Positions 16,593 to 24,460 of a stretch of DNA of 64,000 nucleotides are shown one piece after another. Position 1 is the stretch's first letter. Every line of letters begins with the position of its first letter. This DNA is from Treponema sp. (GTDB lineage Bacteria > Spirochaetota > Spirochaetia > Treponematales > Treponemataceae), in contig JAFZRP010000008.1 of assembly GCA_017619795.1 (NCBI GenBank), forward strand, positions 1 to 64,000. The letters are read 5' to 3'. The notes beneath the pieces were generated by a model that worked only from the letters and a program-made list of their open reading frames with translations, was not told the origin of the DNA and ran no database searches. The translations under genes were made by a program, and so were the position numbers.

Positions 16593-17882
16593 TCAAAAAT
16601 CTTTTTTCGTGAATAAGCACAGCCTGTTTACAATTTCTTCTATACTCAAGCCTGTTTTTCTTGAAATTGCCGCAAGGTCTTCGTATTCAAACTTTTCGCG
16701 TTTTACACCATAGCCTTCTGCGCGTTTTATTCTTACCTCGCCGAACTCAGTTTTAATAGTTTCTATCTGGCGTTCAAGGAAATATCTGTTGCTTGTAGTT
16801 TCACGGATTCCAAGCGTTGTTGTATGTTTAAAAATAGTTTCCAGGATTTTTTCCTTTAAGGATTCGCGGCACATTACACAAAGAAGATTTCCCTGACGTG
16901 ATTTTTTCATAACAACCGGGATTGTATAAACTTCAATTGCACCTGCTTCAAAAAGCTGCTCCATCGCAAACGAAAGTCTTTCTGCACTAATGTCATCGAG
17001 ATTGCACGTAAACTCCAGTATCTGTTCTGCTTTTGCGCTGCTTTCTCCAAGAATTGCACGCACACAGTTTGCCGCTTCAAAATCCTTTTTTCCCATACCA
17101 TAACCGATTGCTGTCATTTTAATAGCCGGCATATTTCCAAAGGACTGAACAAAATGCTTAAGAAGAGCCGCCCCCGTCGGAGTACAAAGCTCGCCTGTTA
17201 TATGACCGCTGTAAATTGGAATCTCTTTCAAAATAAACGCTGTTGCCGGAGCCGGAACCGGAAGAATACCGTGAGCACAATGCACGTGCCCCGAACCAAC
17301 ATTTACACTTGAAGCACAGATTTTCTGCACCCCGATTTTGTTCATAAGAAGACACACCGCTGTAATATCGGCAACCGCGTCCATTGTTCCAACCTCGTGA
17401 AAATGAATGTCCGTTACAGGAACTCCGTGAGCATTACTTTCTGCTTCTGCAATCAGTTTGTAAACCGCAACAACATCAGTCTTTACGTTCTCCGGAATCT
17501 TCAGTGAGTTTATAAGCTGCTCTATTTCCGCCATGCTTGTGTGATGATGATGATGTTCGTTGTCGTGTGAGTGTTCGTGTTCATGGTGATGCTCATACTC
17601 GTGGTCGTGTGAGTGTTCGTGGTCATGCTCATGGTGATGTTCGTGTTCGTGGTGATGATGGTCTTCACCCTCTTCTTCACCGTCCACGGTTACCTTAAAA
17701 TGAGTGCCCGTAATTCCGCATTTTACAGATTTTTCTGCTTCTACCTGAACGCCCGGAATCCCCGCTTCTTTCAGCTCCTTCAAAAAAGCTTCTTTATTTT
17801 CTGCACTCAAAAGCTCATACAAAGCGGCACTAAGCATATCGCCCGCAGCACCCATAGGTAAATCAAGATATAGAGTTTTCAT
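16593..17882 (-). CDS. larC: Nickel insertion protein of the nickel-pincer cofactor pathway
   Basis: LarC inserts nickel into pyridinium-3,5-bisthiocarboxylic acid mononucleotide to form the cofactor of lactate racemase and related enzymes. The 429-residue sequence has the N-terminal MKTLYLDLPMGAAGDM, a very long His/Glu/Asp-rich segment (about 75-114), the HFHEVGTMDAVADI motif and the C-terminal TSNRYFLERQ-type domain. It is a single uninterrupted frame, unlike lactobacillar larC, which needs a frameshift. The stop of larB overlaps its start (ATGA). larA itself is not in the window. Confidence 0.93.
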   Translation of the reverse strand: MKTLYLDLPMGAAGDMLSAALYELLSAENKEAFLKELKEAGIPGVQVEAEKSVKCGITGTHFKVTVDGEEEGEDHHHHEHEHHHEHDHEHSHDHEYEHHHEHEHSHDNEHHHHHTSMAEIEQLINSLKIPENVKTDVVAVYKLIAEAESNAHGVPVTDIHFHEVGTMDAVADITAVCLLMNKIGVQKICASSVNVGSGHVHCAHGILPVPAPATAFILKEIPIYSGHITGELCTPTGAALLKHFVQSFGNMPAIKMTAIGYGMGKKDFEAANCVRAILGESSAKAEQILEFTCNLDDISAERLSFAMEQLFEAGAIEVYTIPVVMKKSRQGNLLCVMCRESLKEKILETIFKHTTTLGIRETTSNRYFLERQIETIKTEFGEVRIKRAEGYGVKREKFEYEDLAAISRKTGLSIEEIVNRLCLFTKKDF

Positions 17883-18652
17883 TTTTTTCCTTCCTCACAG
17901 TCAGCTTTACACATATGATTTATCATACTTGCCTGATAACCGGCACCAAAACCATTATCAATATTTACAACAGAAACTCCGCTTGCACACGAATTGAGCA
18001 TTGAAAGCAGAGCCGAAAGTCCATTGAAAGAAGCACCATAGCCGGCACTTGTCGGTACAGCAATAACTGGACAATCTGCAAGTCCACCGATTACACTGGC
18101 AAGGGCACCTTCCATACCGGCAATTGCAATAATTACAGAAGCACTCATTATTTCATCAAGATGTGAAAGCAACCGATGAAGCCCCGCAACCCCAACATCA
18201 TACAATCTTACAACGCGGTTTCCGAGCACCTCTGCAGTCCAGGCAGCTTCTTCTGCAACAGGAATATCGCTTGTTCCACCGGTTGCAATAACAATTGTAC
18301 CGATGCCATCCGGTTCAGGCAGCTTTCCAATAATACCAAGCTGCGCATCCTTTTTATATTCTATTTCAACAGCTTTTTGAATCTCACTTGCTTTCTGCTC
18401 ATCAATTCTTGTCACCAGGATTGTGTTCTGTCCGGCATTCAGCATTGTCTGAATAATTTTGATTATCTGCTCAGGAGTTTTTCCTTTGCCGTAAATTACC
18501 TCTGAAGTTCCCTGGCGGATTTTTCTGTGCAGATCAATTTTTGCAAAGCCGATATCCTCAAACGGCTGTTTTTTTATTTCAAGCAGGGCATCATCTATAG
18601 AGATTTTTCCGTCCCGAACATTTTCCAAAAGCTGTTTTATTTCACTATTCAT
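17879..18652 (-). CDS. larB: Nickel-pincer cofactor biosynthesis carboxylase/hydrolase
   Basis: LarB carboxylates nicotinic acid adenine dinucleotide and cleaves the phosphoanhydride, the first step of the pathway. The 257-residue protein has a helical N-terminal region (IKQLLENVRDGKISIDDALL) and a C-terminal PurE-like domain with IVIATGGTSDIPVAEEA and IAVPTSAGYGAS. The start at 18652 is preferred over one nine codons upstream because GGAG lies seven bases ahead. It overlaps larE by eight bases and larC by four, giving a tight larE-larB-larC order. Confidence 0.93.
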   Translation of the reverse strand: MNSEIKQLLENVRDGKISIDDALLEIKKQPFEDIGFAKIDLHRKIRQGTSEVIYGKGKTPEQIIKIIQTMLNAGQNTILVTRIDEQKASEIQKAVEIEYKKDAQLGIIGKLPEPDGIGTIVIATGGTSDIPVAEEAAWTAEVLGNRVVRLYDVGVAGLHRLLSHLDEIMSASVIIAIAGMEGALASVIGGLADCPVIAVPTSAGYGASFNGLSALLSMLNSCASGVSVVNIDNGFGAGYQASMINHMCKADCEEGKK

Positions 18653-19397
18653 TCCGCATCTCCAGATCAAGCAGCACACGATTGTAATATTTTTTCAATT
18701 CCATAACGATTTCTTTCTTCTTTTCAAATAAAAGCGGAAGCTGACTTTCGCGAAGCTCAAGCTTTGCGTCTCCGGTATTCAAAAGCCGTACACGGAAATC
18801 TGAAAAACCTAGTCCTGCCATAAAAGCTTCTGCCTTTTCTGTATTTTCAAGAGCTTCCTTAGTTATCTTTTTACCAACCGGCAGTCTTGTTGCAAGACAG
18901 GCATACGCAGGCTTGTTCCAGGTAAAAAGTCCCGCTTCTTTAGAAAGCTCTCTTATCTGCTTTTTTGTAAGTCCACATTCCCTGAGGGGAGACAAAACCT
19001 TAAGCTCCTTAAGTGCCCTTACTCCCGGGCGGTCTGCAACATCATCACTTGCATTAGTTCCGTCTAACAAAACTTCAAACCCATCATCCCGGGCTTTTTG
19101 CAAAATCTTAGAAAAGATTACCCTTTTACAATAATAACATCTGTCTACAGGATTTGAAGTGACGGTTTCATCAGATAAAACATCAGCGTCTATGACACAT
19201 AAAGAAATCTCCAGCTCCTTTGCAAGACGAACTGCATCTTCGTATTCAAAGGCAGGCTGAAACGCTGATTTTACATAATAGGCTCTTACCTCTGCCGCAT
19301 ACTTTTTTGCAGCATATAAAAGATAAGACGAATCAACACCGCCGGAAAAGGCGACTGCTACCCGACGGTGTTTTTTAAAAAAGTCTTTAAGTTCCAA
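18645..19397 (-). CDS. larE: ATP-dependent sulfur transferase for the nickel-pincer cofactor
   Basis: The 250-residue PP-loop ATPase (AFSGGVDSSYLLYAA; loop at 18-24) adenylates the carboxylates made by LarB and adds sulfur. Three cysteines stand out: Cys87 and Cys90 in RCYYCK and Cys167 in AYACLATR. In LarE proteins of the sacrificial type a single Cys is the sulfur donor; others use a three-Cys 4Fe-4S cluster. The three-Cys set here hints at the cluster type, but this is inference. It ends inside larB and starts one base after the stop of an upstream small membrane protein. Confidence 0.92.
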   Translation of the reverse strand: MELKDFFKKHRRVAVAFSGGVDSSYLLYAAKKYAAEVRAYYVKSAFQPAFEYEDAVRLAKELEISLCVIDADVLSDETVTSNPVDRCYYCKRVIFSKILQKARDDGFEVLLDGTNASDDVADRPGVRALKELKVLSPLRECGLTKKQIRELSKEAGLFTWNKPAYACLATRLPVGKKITKEALENTEKAEAFMAGLGFSDFRVRLLNTGDAKLELRESQLPLLFEKKKEIVMELKKYYNRVLLDLEMRNE

Positions 19398-19398
19398 A

Positions 19399-19713
19399 TT
19401 AGTTTTTCTTAAAAAGTGCTGCCTTTACAACACCCTTTGGATCGCGCACAAGAAGAATTACAAGCCAGATAATAAGTCCAAGTGCAACAACAGAAAGACC
19501 AAGATACAGATCATTGAGCATATCAAGAGGAGCAGGAACAAACGATTCTGCACCAAGCTCTGCATACTCAAATATTGCATCAATAAGCCACATCAAAGAA
19601 GCACCCCAGTACATAAGGCTGAGAGTTCCAACCTTAAGCTTTCTTGCTTCTTCTTTTTTATACCAGATTATAGAACTGATTAAAGCTGCAAAAACTGTTG
19701 TAAGAAGTGTCAT
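19399..19713 (-). CDS. Small membrane protein, function unknown (104 aa)
   Basis: I do not recognise a named family. The protein has three hydrophobic stretches (about 1-17, 30-50 and 72-92) and Lys-rich cytoplasmic pieces (KKEEARKLK and the KKN tail). It overlaps the upstream 142-residue membrane protein by four bases and ends one base before larE, so it belongs to the same transcription unit as the nickel-cofactor genes. It lacks the metal-binding pattern of known nickel permeases such as CbiM/NikM. Confidence 0.7.
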   Translation of the reverse strand: MTLLTTVFAALISSIIWYKKEEARKLKVGTLSLMYWGASLMWLIDAIFEYAELGAESFVPAPLDMLNDLYLGLSVVALGLIIWLVILLVRDPKGVVKAALFKKN

Positions 19714-20138
19714 GCAAGACCTCCTGCCAGAACAGTTCCTTCAGGCTTTTTGTCTGCATATTTTTCAATCAACGATGTAACGCCAACCATAATTCCCCAG
19801 ACAGCAGTTACAAGTAAAGCCATGCTCACTCCTGCAGTTGCCATCTCGTGAAGCATTTCTGAAGCCTCGCCGTTTTCTACAGCTGTAAGGAATGGGAAGA
19901 AAGGAACAACTTCTCCGTGCCATACGTGTTCAAAAGCAAGAAGTGCTGAACCACCCCACAACATTTTATTGAGCCAACCTAACTTAGTTGAAAAGCTGAT
20001 TTTTGCTGTACCGTCTGTATTTTCCTCAGGCTTTGTACTAACTGCACCGCTAAGTTCTTTTTTCTCTTTAGATTTAATGATTTTTCCTGCGATTGTCGTA
20101 ATAATTGCCTCGGCAGCAGGAACTGTAAAACATGCCAT
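19710..20138 (-). CDS. Membrane protein, function unknown (142 aa)
   Basis: The family is unnamed to me, though similar short proteins occur in clostridia and spirochaetes as far as I recall. Visible features are a hydrophobic N terminus (MACFTVPAAEAIITTI), a Lys-rich loop, a hydrophobic LNKMLWGGSALLAFEHVWHG segment with His and Glu, and a final helix (ATAGVSMALLVTAVWGIMVG). AGGAGG seven bases ahead fixes the start, and a TATAAT at 20169-20174 is a possible -10. It is the first gene of the unit that continues through the partner protein into larE, larB and larC. Confidence 0.75.
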   Translation of the reverse strand: MACFTVPAAEAIITTIAGKIIKSKEKKELSGAVSTKPEENTDGTAKISFSTKLGWLNKMLWGGSALLAFEHVWHGEVVPFFPFLTAVENGEASEMLHEMATAGVSMALLVTAVWGIMVGVTSLIEKYADKKPEGTVLAGGLA

Positions 20139-20193
20139 TTATATCCTCCTATTTATATTCCTAAGTATATTATATACCCACTTATGCCTAAAA

Positions 20194-21339
20194 CTATAAG
20201 AAAAAATTATTATAATTGTATAATTCCATACGAATTGCTTTTTCAAGATTTTCTTCTGCGTGTGACATTGCATATTCAAGCGTCTGACCTTCACTAATCG
20301 GGAATACGTGGAGATTTTGAGGCAGCTTCATTTCGTTTTCAGCTTTTCCACAGAAAACACAGACAGGAAGCTTCTTTGTTTGCCCCTTATCAGCTTGTGC
20401 TTTTTCTATTCTTCGTAAAAGACCTCCGATTGTCTTTCCCATAAGACTCTGGCTGTCAAAGCTGCCTTCGCCTGTTATAAGTAAATCGCAATCGGCAAGC
20501 TTTGCTTCAAAAGCACAAAGATCAAGAACTGTATTTATTCCGCTTTTTAGCTCTCCCAGTAAGCCGGCAAGCACAGCAAAGCCAAGTCCGCCCGCAGCAC
20601 CGGCACCTTTTTCAAGTGAAAAATCCTTGTCGCGCATAAGATTAAAAAGCCCTGCAATATGACGGCAACCCTTTTCAAGCCGTTCTACCATCTGTGGATC
20701 GGCTCCCTTTTGTGGTGCGAAAACACGGGAACAGCCCTTTTCACCGCACAATGGATTTTCAACATCACACATAGCCTCAAAACGTGCGCCCTGAAGCCTC
20801 GGATACATCATGGAAAAATCCATATCTACCACATCACATAAGGTACCACCAGTCGGGACAAAGGAAACTCCATCCTTATTATAAAAGCAGGCACCAAGAG
20901 CGGCCAGCATGCCAAGTCCACAATCATTTGTACTGCTGCCACCAAGAGCAAGGATGATTTTTTTTGCACCTAAATCTACCGCATGACCAATCAGTTGACC
21001 AACCCCATAAGTTGTTGTTTCTTCCGGATTCTCGCGCCCTTTAATCTGCGGCAACCCGTTCGCAAAAGCCGCCTCAATAAGTGCCGTCTTCCCGTTATCT
21101 AAAAACAGGATCGGCGCATCAATTTCCTCGTAAAGAGAGTTCTGCACATAAAAGTCGGCGGCTTTACAATCCACAGCCTTTTTAAAACACTCTGCAGTCC
21201 CTTCTCCCCCATCAGCAAGCGGCATAGAAATAATATCCGCCTCAGGTATAACTGACTTAAGCGTACTCTCACAAATCTCGCAAAATCTTACCGCCGTCAG
21301 ACTTCCCTTAAAGGAATCGGGCGCAACAAGAATCTTCAT
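20194..21339 (-). CDS. Glycerate kinase (GarK/GlxK family)
   Basis: The 381-residue protein begins MKILVAPDSFKGSLTA, the family's hallmark, and continues with PLADGGEGTAECF, ALGGSSTNDCGLGMLAALG and LLITGEGSFDSQSLMGKT. The enzyme phosphorylates D-glycerate to 2-phosphoglycerate and feeds it into lower glycolysis. It lies 24 bases downstream of the YhhN-type membrane protein on the same strand. About 380 residues is normal for this family. Confidence 0.95.
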   Translation of the reverse strand: MKILVAPDSFKGSLTAVRFCEICESTLKSVIPEADIISMPLADGGEGTAECFKKAVDCKAADFYVQNSLYEEIDAPILFLDNGKTALIEAAFANGLPQIKGRENPEETTTYGVGQLIGHAVDLGAKKIILALGGSSTNDCGLGMLAALGACFYNKDGVSFVPTGGTLCDVVDMDFSMMYPRLQGARFEAMCDVENPLCGEKGCSRVFAPQKGADPQMVERLEKGCRHIAGLFNLMRDKDFSLEKGAGAAGGLGFAVLAGLLGELKSGINTVLDLCAFEAKLADCDLLITGEGSFDSQSLMGKTIGGLLRRIEKAQADKGQTKKLPVCVFCGKAENEMKLPQNLHVFPISEGQTLEYAMSHAEENLEKAIRMELYNYNNFFL

Positions 21340-21363
21340 AAAAAACCCCGGTAGAAAAATGAA

Positions 21364-22056
21364 TTAAATAAAAAACAAGCTTGAGGCAATCAAAAGCTGC
21401 CCGATATAATATAACGAAAGATTTGTAATGCGTAAACTGAAGCGTGATTCTGTACCGAACGTATTGAAAATAAGGACAACATCAGAAACTGTAAAAAGCA
21501 CAGCACCAATTGCATAAAGCAGAGCGCTTGTCGCAAAGCCCGATGTAATGCAGTTTCCAATTGCAATGCTTGTCATGAGCACTACCGCACCAATGTAGAA
21601 AATCCCAAAAATCTTAAAGGCAAGCTTTACCGTAAAGGTTTTGAAAATAATTGTCAGAATAATTGCCGCAACAACAACTCCGCAGATAACACAAATCAAA
21701 AGGCTTTCTGAAAGCGGAATAAGAGCCGCAAGATAAAGAATATGACCTGTCAAAAAAGCCGCAATCCCCGAAAGAAAAATCTTCTGATTAAGCTTTTCCA
21801 AAACCCATCGCAAATTAAGCAGGATGTCACCCACAGCGCCAAAAAGCAGTCCAATAAACACCAGCCGCGGAAAATCGCCGTCATACCCGCCTTCAAAAGC
21901 CAGACTGCAGCCGATTGCTCCAATCACGCAAAACACAACCGAAGCCGCTCCCTTCAGGCACACCGCACCAACATATTTTTCCTTATGTTCCACAGCAATA
22001 AAAATCCCCTGCAAAACCGCACCCAAAATCATAAGACAATAAATATAAGCGTCCAT
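21364..22056 (-). CDS. YhhN/TMEM86-family membrane protein, possible lysoplasmalogenase
   Basis: The 230-residue protein has about seven to eight hydrophobic helices and the YhhN pattern (RLVFIGLLFGAVGDILLN, then FLTGHILYLAALIP, then FTVSDVVLIFN). Family members hydrolyse the vinyl-ether bond of lysoplasmalogens; that is a plausible role in a host-associated anaerobe, but it is untested here. AGGAGG lies six bases ahead of the ATG at 22056, which rules out a longer TTG-initiated form. It is divergent from the PadR operon. Confidence 0.85.
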   Translation of the reverse strand: MDAYIYCLMILGAVLQGIFIAVEHKEKYVGAVCLKGAASVVFCVIGAIGCSLAFEGGYDGDFPRLVFIGLLFGAVGDILLNLRWVLEKLNQKIFLSGIAAFLTGHILYLAALIPLSESLLICVICGVVVAAIILTIIFKTFTVKLAFKIFGIFYIGAVVLMTSIAIGNCITSGFATSALLYAIGAVLFTVSDVVLIFNTFGTESRFSLRITNLSLYYIGQLLIASSLFFI

Positions 22057-22125
22057 AACAGCCTCCTGCAAAGTTTTCTTTACGAAAGTATTGTAACACA
22101 GAAATTAAGAAAAAGAATAAGTTTT

Positions 22126-22200
22126 ACCAGTTTTGTTTACAAAACTGGTAGCGGAGACAGAAAAAATAATCAAAAAAATAAAAATATTCAGTCTCCGCTA
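22126..22200. repeat. Two abutting inverted repeats in the yhhN/padR divergent region
   Basis: ACCAGTTTTG-TTTA-CAAAACTGGT (22126-22149) is a perfect ten-base-arm hairpin. It is followed at once by TAGCGGAGAC (22149-22158) and its reverse complement GTCTCCGCTA (22191-22200), flanking a very A-rich 32-base core; with one mismatch these arms extend to 14 bases. Neither has a T-run suited to termination. They could be operators, or the second could be a tiny remnant of a terminal-inverted-repeat element. Confidence 0.5.
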
Positions 22201-22229
22201 TTGACTTACCTTATCTGTTGAGGTATATT
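22201..22229 (+). promoter_or_regulatory. Sigma-70 promoter of the padR operon
   Basis: TTGACT (22201-22206), a 17-base spacer and TATATT (22224-22229). The inverted repeat arm GTCTCCGCTA ends at the base just before the -35. Confidence 0.65.
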
Positions 22230-22247
22230 AAATCATAAGCTATCTCA
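22219..22247. promoter_or_regulatory. Candidate operator for PadR autoregulation
   Basis: TGAGGTA (22219-22225) and TATCTCA (22241-22247) form an imperfect inverted repeat (six of seven) spanning the -10 and the expected start point. PadR proteins commonly repress their own operon by binding such a dyad. This is inferred from position and symmetry alone. Confidence 0.35.
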
Positions 22248-22269
22248 GATTGAGAAGAAGGAAGGTTTC

Positions 22270-22620
22270 ATGTTAAATTATTCAGATATTTTACGTGGAT
22301 TAACTGACACAATCATTCTGGCACAGCTCGACAAAGGGGACAGCTACGGCTATCAAATCAACAAGACGATAAGCGAGTTGAGTGAAAATTCCTTAGAGCT
22401 CAAGGAAGCAACACTTTATACATCGTTTCGTCGACTTGAAGAAAGCAAGCTGATCACTTCTTACTGGGGCGATGAAAACTCTGGTGCAAGAAGGCGCTAC
22501 TACTCCATTACCGAGAAAGGAAAGCAGGCATTTGCAGAAAACCGGGATGATTGGGAAAAGATTCAGAAGATGGTAACCAGGCTGATTTCGCGGCTTGAGC
22601 TGCCAGTATCGCAAAAGTAA
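22270..22620 (+). CDS. PadR-family transcriptional regulator
   Basis: The 116-residue protein has the PadR winged-helix pattern: RGLTDTIILAQLDKGDSYGYQI, LELKEATLYTSFRRLEESKLI, and ARRRYYSITEKGKQAF. It lacks the long C-terminal helix domain of subfamily 1, so it resembles the short PadR-s2 type. Such regulators often control a following membrane-protein pair; here a HAAS-domain protein and a DUF4097 protein follow on the same strand. It starts after a GAAGGAAGG site. Confidence 0.93.
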   Translation: MLNYSDILRGLTDTIILAQLDKGDSYGYQINKTISELSENSLELKEATLYTSFRRLEESKLITSYWGDENSGARRRYYSITEKGKQAFAENRDDWEKIQKMVTRLISRLELPVSQK

Positions 22621-22690
22621 CACAAAAGGTAACAAAAAGTCTGACCTCAAGTGTTACATTATTACGGGAAATTACAGGAGATTTTAAGCA

Positions 22691-23386
22691 ATGAACACAA
22701 AAATTAAAAATTATGTTGAAGTTTTATTCAGGGACATTCCTAATACACAGAAAGCTCAGGAATTAAAAGAAGAAATCCTTTCTACATTAAACGATCACTT
22801 TGAAGCACACATCGCAGAAGGAAAATCTGAAAATCAGGCTTACACAGAATCGCTTGCAGATTTAGGTGATGTTGATGAGCTTTTAAAAGGACTGGAGCCG
22901 GACAAAGACCTTAAGGAAAAAATTGATGTTTTCAGACAGAAGCGTGCAAAAAACACTTCAATCGCAGTAATGTTGTACATACTCGGAATTGTATGCGTAA
23001 TCGGCTTTTCTACAATCCCAGATATGTTGAATGTAGGACGAGATGATTTATTTCCAATTATTGGAGTAATTTCGATGTTCCTTTTTGTAGCAGTTGCAAC
23101 AGGTCTTATCATCTACACAAATATGAGCATGCCTCAGGATGTTTCTCATTATATTTCTCAGACACACGGAAAACATCACGAAATACATTATAACGGTGAT
23201 TCAAAGGGCTTAAGAATCCTTGCTTCCTTTATGAAGGTTTACTGGACTTTAGTTCTGGTGATTTATCTTACAGTAAGTTTTTCAACCGGAATGTGGGGAT
23301 GGACATGGCTCATCTGGGTTATTGCATCTGCAATAAAAGAAGCAATTTACATTTTCTTCAATGGAGAAAGCGATGACAACAACTGA
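22691..23386 (+). CDS. HAAS-domain (DUF1700-like) membrane protein
   Basis: The N-terminal 70 residues match the permease-prefix/HAAS helical domain (ELKEEILSTLNDHFEAHIAEGK, then AYTESLADLGDVDELLKGL). Four hydrophobic helices follow (about 95-115, 117-140, 180-200 and 205-225). Proteins of this type are typically encoded between a PadR regulator and a DUF4097 protein, as here, and are thought to act in envelope-stress regulation. The AGGAG site lies 11 bases ahead. The end overlaps the start of the next gene by 14 bases. Confidence 0.85.
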   Translation: MNTKIKNYVEVLFRDIPNTQKAQELKEEILSTLNDHFEAHIAEGKSENQAYTESLADLGDVDELLKGLEPDKDLKEKIDVFRQKRAKNTSIAVMLYILGIVCVIGFSTIPDMLNVGRDDLFPIIGVISMFLFVAVATGLIIYTNMSMPQDVSHYISQTHGKHHEIHYNGDSKGLRILASFMKVYWTLVLVIYLTVSFSTGMWGWTWLIWVIASAIKEAIYIFFNGESDDNN

Positions 23387-24449
23387 TACAATATGTATCA
23401 AACCCTGGCAAACAGGATATCAAAATCATTATCAGAAGGAACAAATAATTATGAGAGGAAATAAAATCATGGGTTTTGTATGGATTATACTTGCGGCTTG
23501 TCTTTTATCAATTTTGATTTATAAGATGAATTTTTCATCACATGCTGGTCCAAGGGGAAGATTCAAAATGGGTGGAGAAAACAATCTGCTTTTTAGTACG
23601 AACGATGGAAACGGTCCTATTTTTCTTCCGGGCAGCTACGATCTGGTTGAATCAAAGCAGTTTGATGTTTCAGAAATCGACAGCTTTGATTTTGACATCA
23701 CACGCGAAACCTTGTGGATTCAGCAGGTGGATGAAAGAAAATACACTGTAGAACTTTATTGTCCTGATGAATGGAAGCCTTCCGTAAAGGCTGTTAATAG
23801 AACTTTACAGATTGAATCAAAACAAGGATTTAATCTGGTGAACGCCAAAGAGTGGAAGATAATTGTAAAGGTTCCAAAAAATGAAGAGCTTGACAATATT
23901 GATATAGCGCACTCAAGTGGCAGTAATCATCTGGAGGGAATTAAATTTAAGACAATTGACTTGAACTGTACTAGTGGTTCGACTCATTTGAGCAACTGTT
24001 CGGGCAAAAAGGTAGAGATTAATACAAGCAGTGGTTCAGTTCATATTAAAGACAGTTCTTACGATGAGCTTGATATAACTGCATCCAGTGGTTCGATTCA
24101 TATTGACGATAGTGATGCAAAAAAACTTAGTGTTGATACATCAAGTGGCAGTTCGAAAATCAGGGGTAAATTCAATCAGTTTGATCTGCATGCAATTTCT
24201 GGAAGTATCAGAATGGATGATGAAATTTCTCCTGATGGCGATTGTGAGCTTAGAGCAGTTTCCGGTTCAATTTATCTTAATCTGCCAAAACATTCTGGAT
24301 TTAATGCAAAGTATGAATTGGGCAGCGGACACTTCCATAATCACATAACAGGTTTGGATGGTAAAAAAGGTTCTGAAACTGTAAATGGCGGTGGACCTAA
24401 AATCTTATTAAAAGCAAACAGTGGTTCAGTTCATATAAATAGCAACTAA
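23373..24449 (+). CDS. DUF4097-type beta-repeat envelope protein
   Basis: The protein has a cytoplasmic N terminus, one transmembrane helix (MGFVWIILAACLLSILIY) and a long extracytoplasmic domain. Short beta repeats built on SSGSxHI (about residues 200-310, recurring every 20-25) form the DUF4097/LiaG-like solenoid. The function of the family is unknown; LiaG-like members sit in cell-envelope stress operons. GGAG six bases before the ATG at 23373 suggests translational coupling with the upstream gene. An alternative start is at MRGNKIMGF (23451), which also has a purine-rich site. The product would face the periplasm. Confidence 0.82.
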   Translation: MTTTDTICIKPWQTGYQNHYQKEQIIMRGNKIMGFVWIILAACLLSILIYKMNFSSHAGPRGRFKMGGENNLLFSTNDGNGPIFLPGSYDLVESKQFDVSEIDSFDFDITRETLWIQQVDERKYTVELYCPDEWKPSVKAVNRTLQIESKQGFNLVNAKEWKIIVKVPKNEELDNIDIAHSSGSNHLEGIKFKTIDLNCTSGSTHLSNCSGKKVEINTSSGSVHIKDSSYDELDITASSGSIHIDDSDAKKLSVDTSSGSSKIRGKFNQFDLHAISGSIRMDDEISPDGDCELRAVSGSIYLNLPKHSGFNAKYELGSGHFHNHITGLDGKKGSETVNGGGPKILLKANSGSVHINSN

Positions 24450-24460
24450 CTGAAGTACTG

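Noticed and set aside
17613-17861. Plus-strand open frame rich in Val/Met/Phe opposite larC
   Set aside because: It is the mirror of the His/Glu-codon repeat of LarC and lacks a start context or family resemblance.
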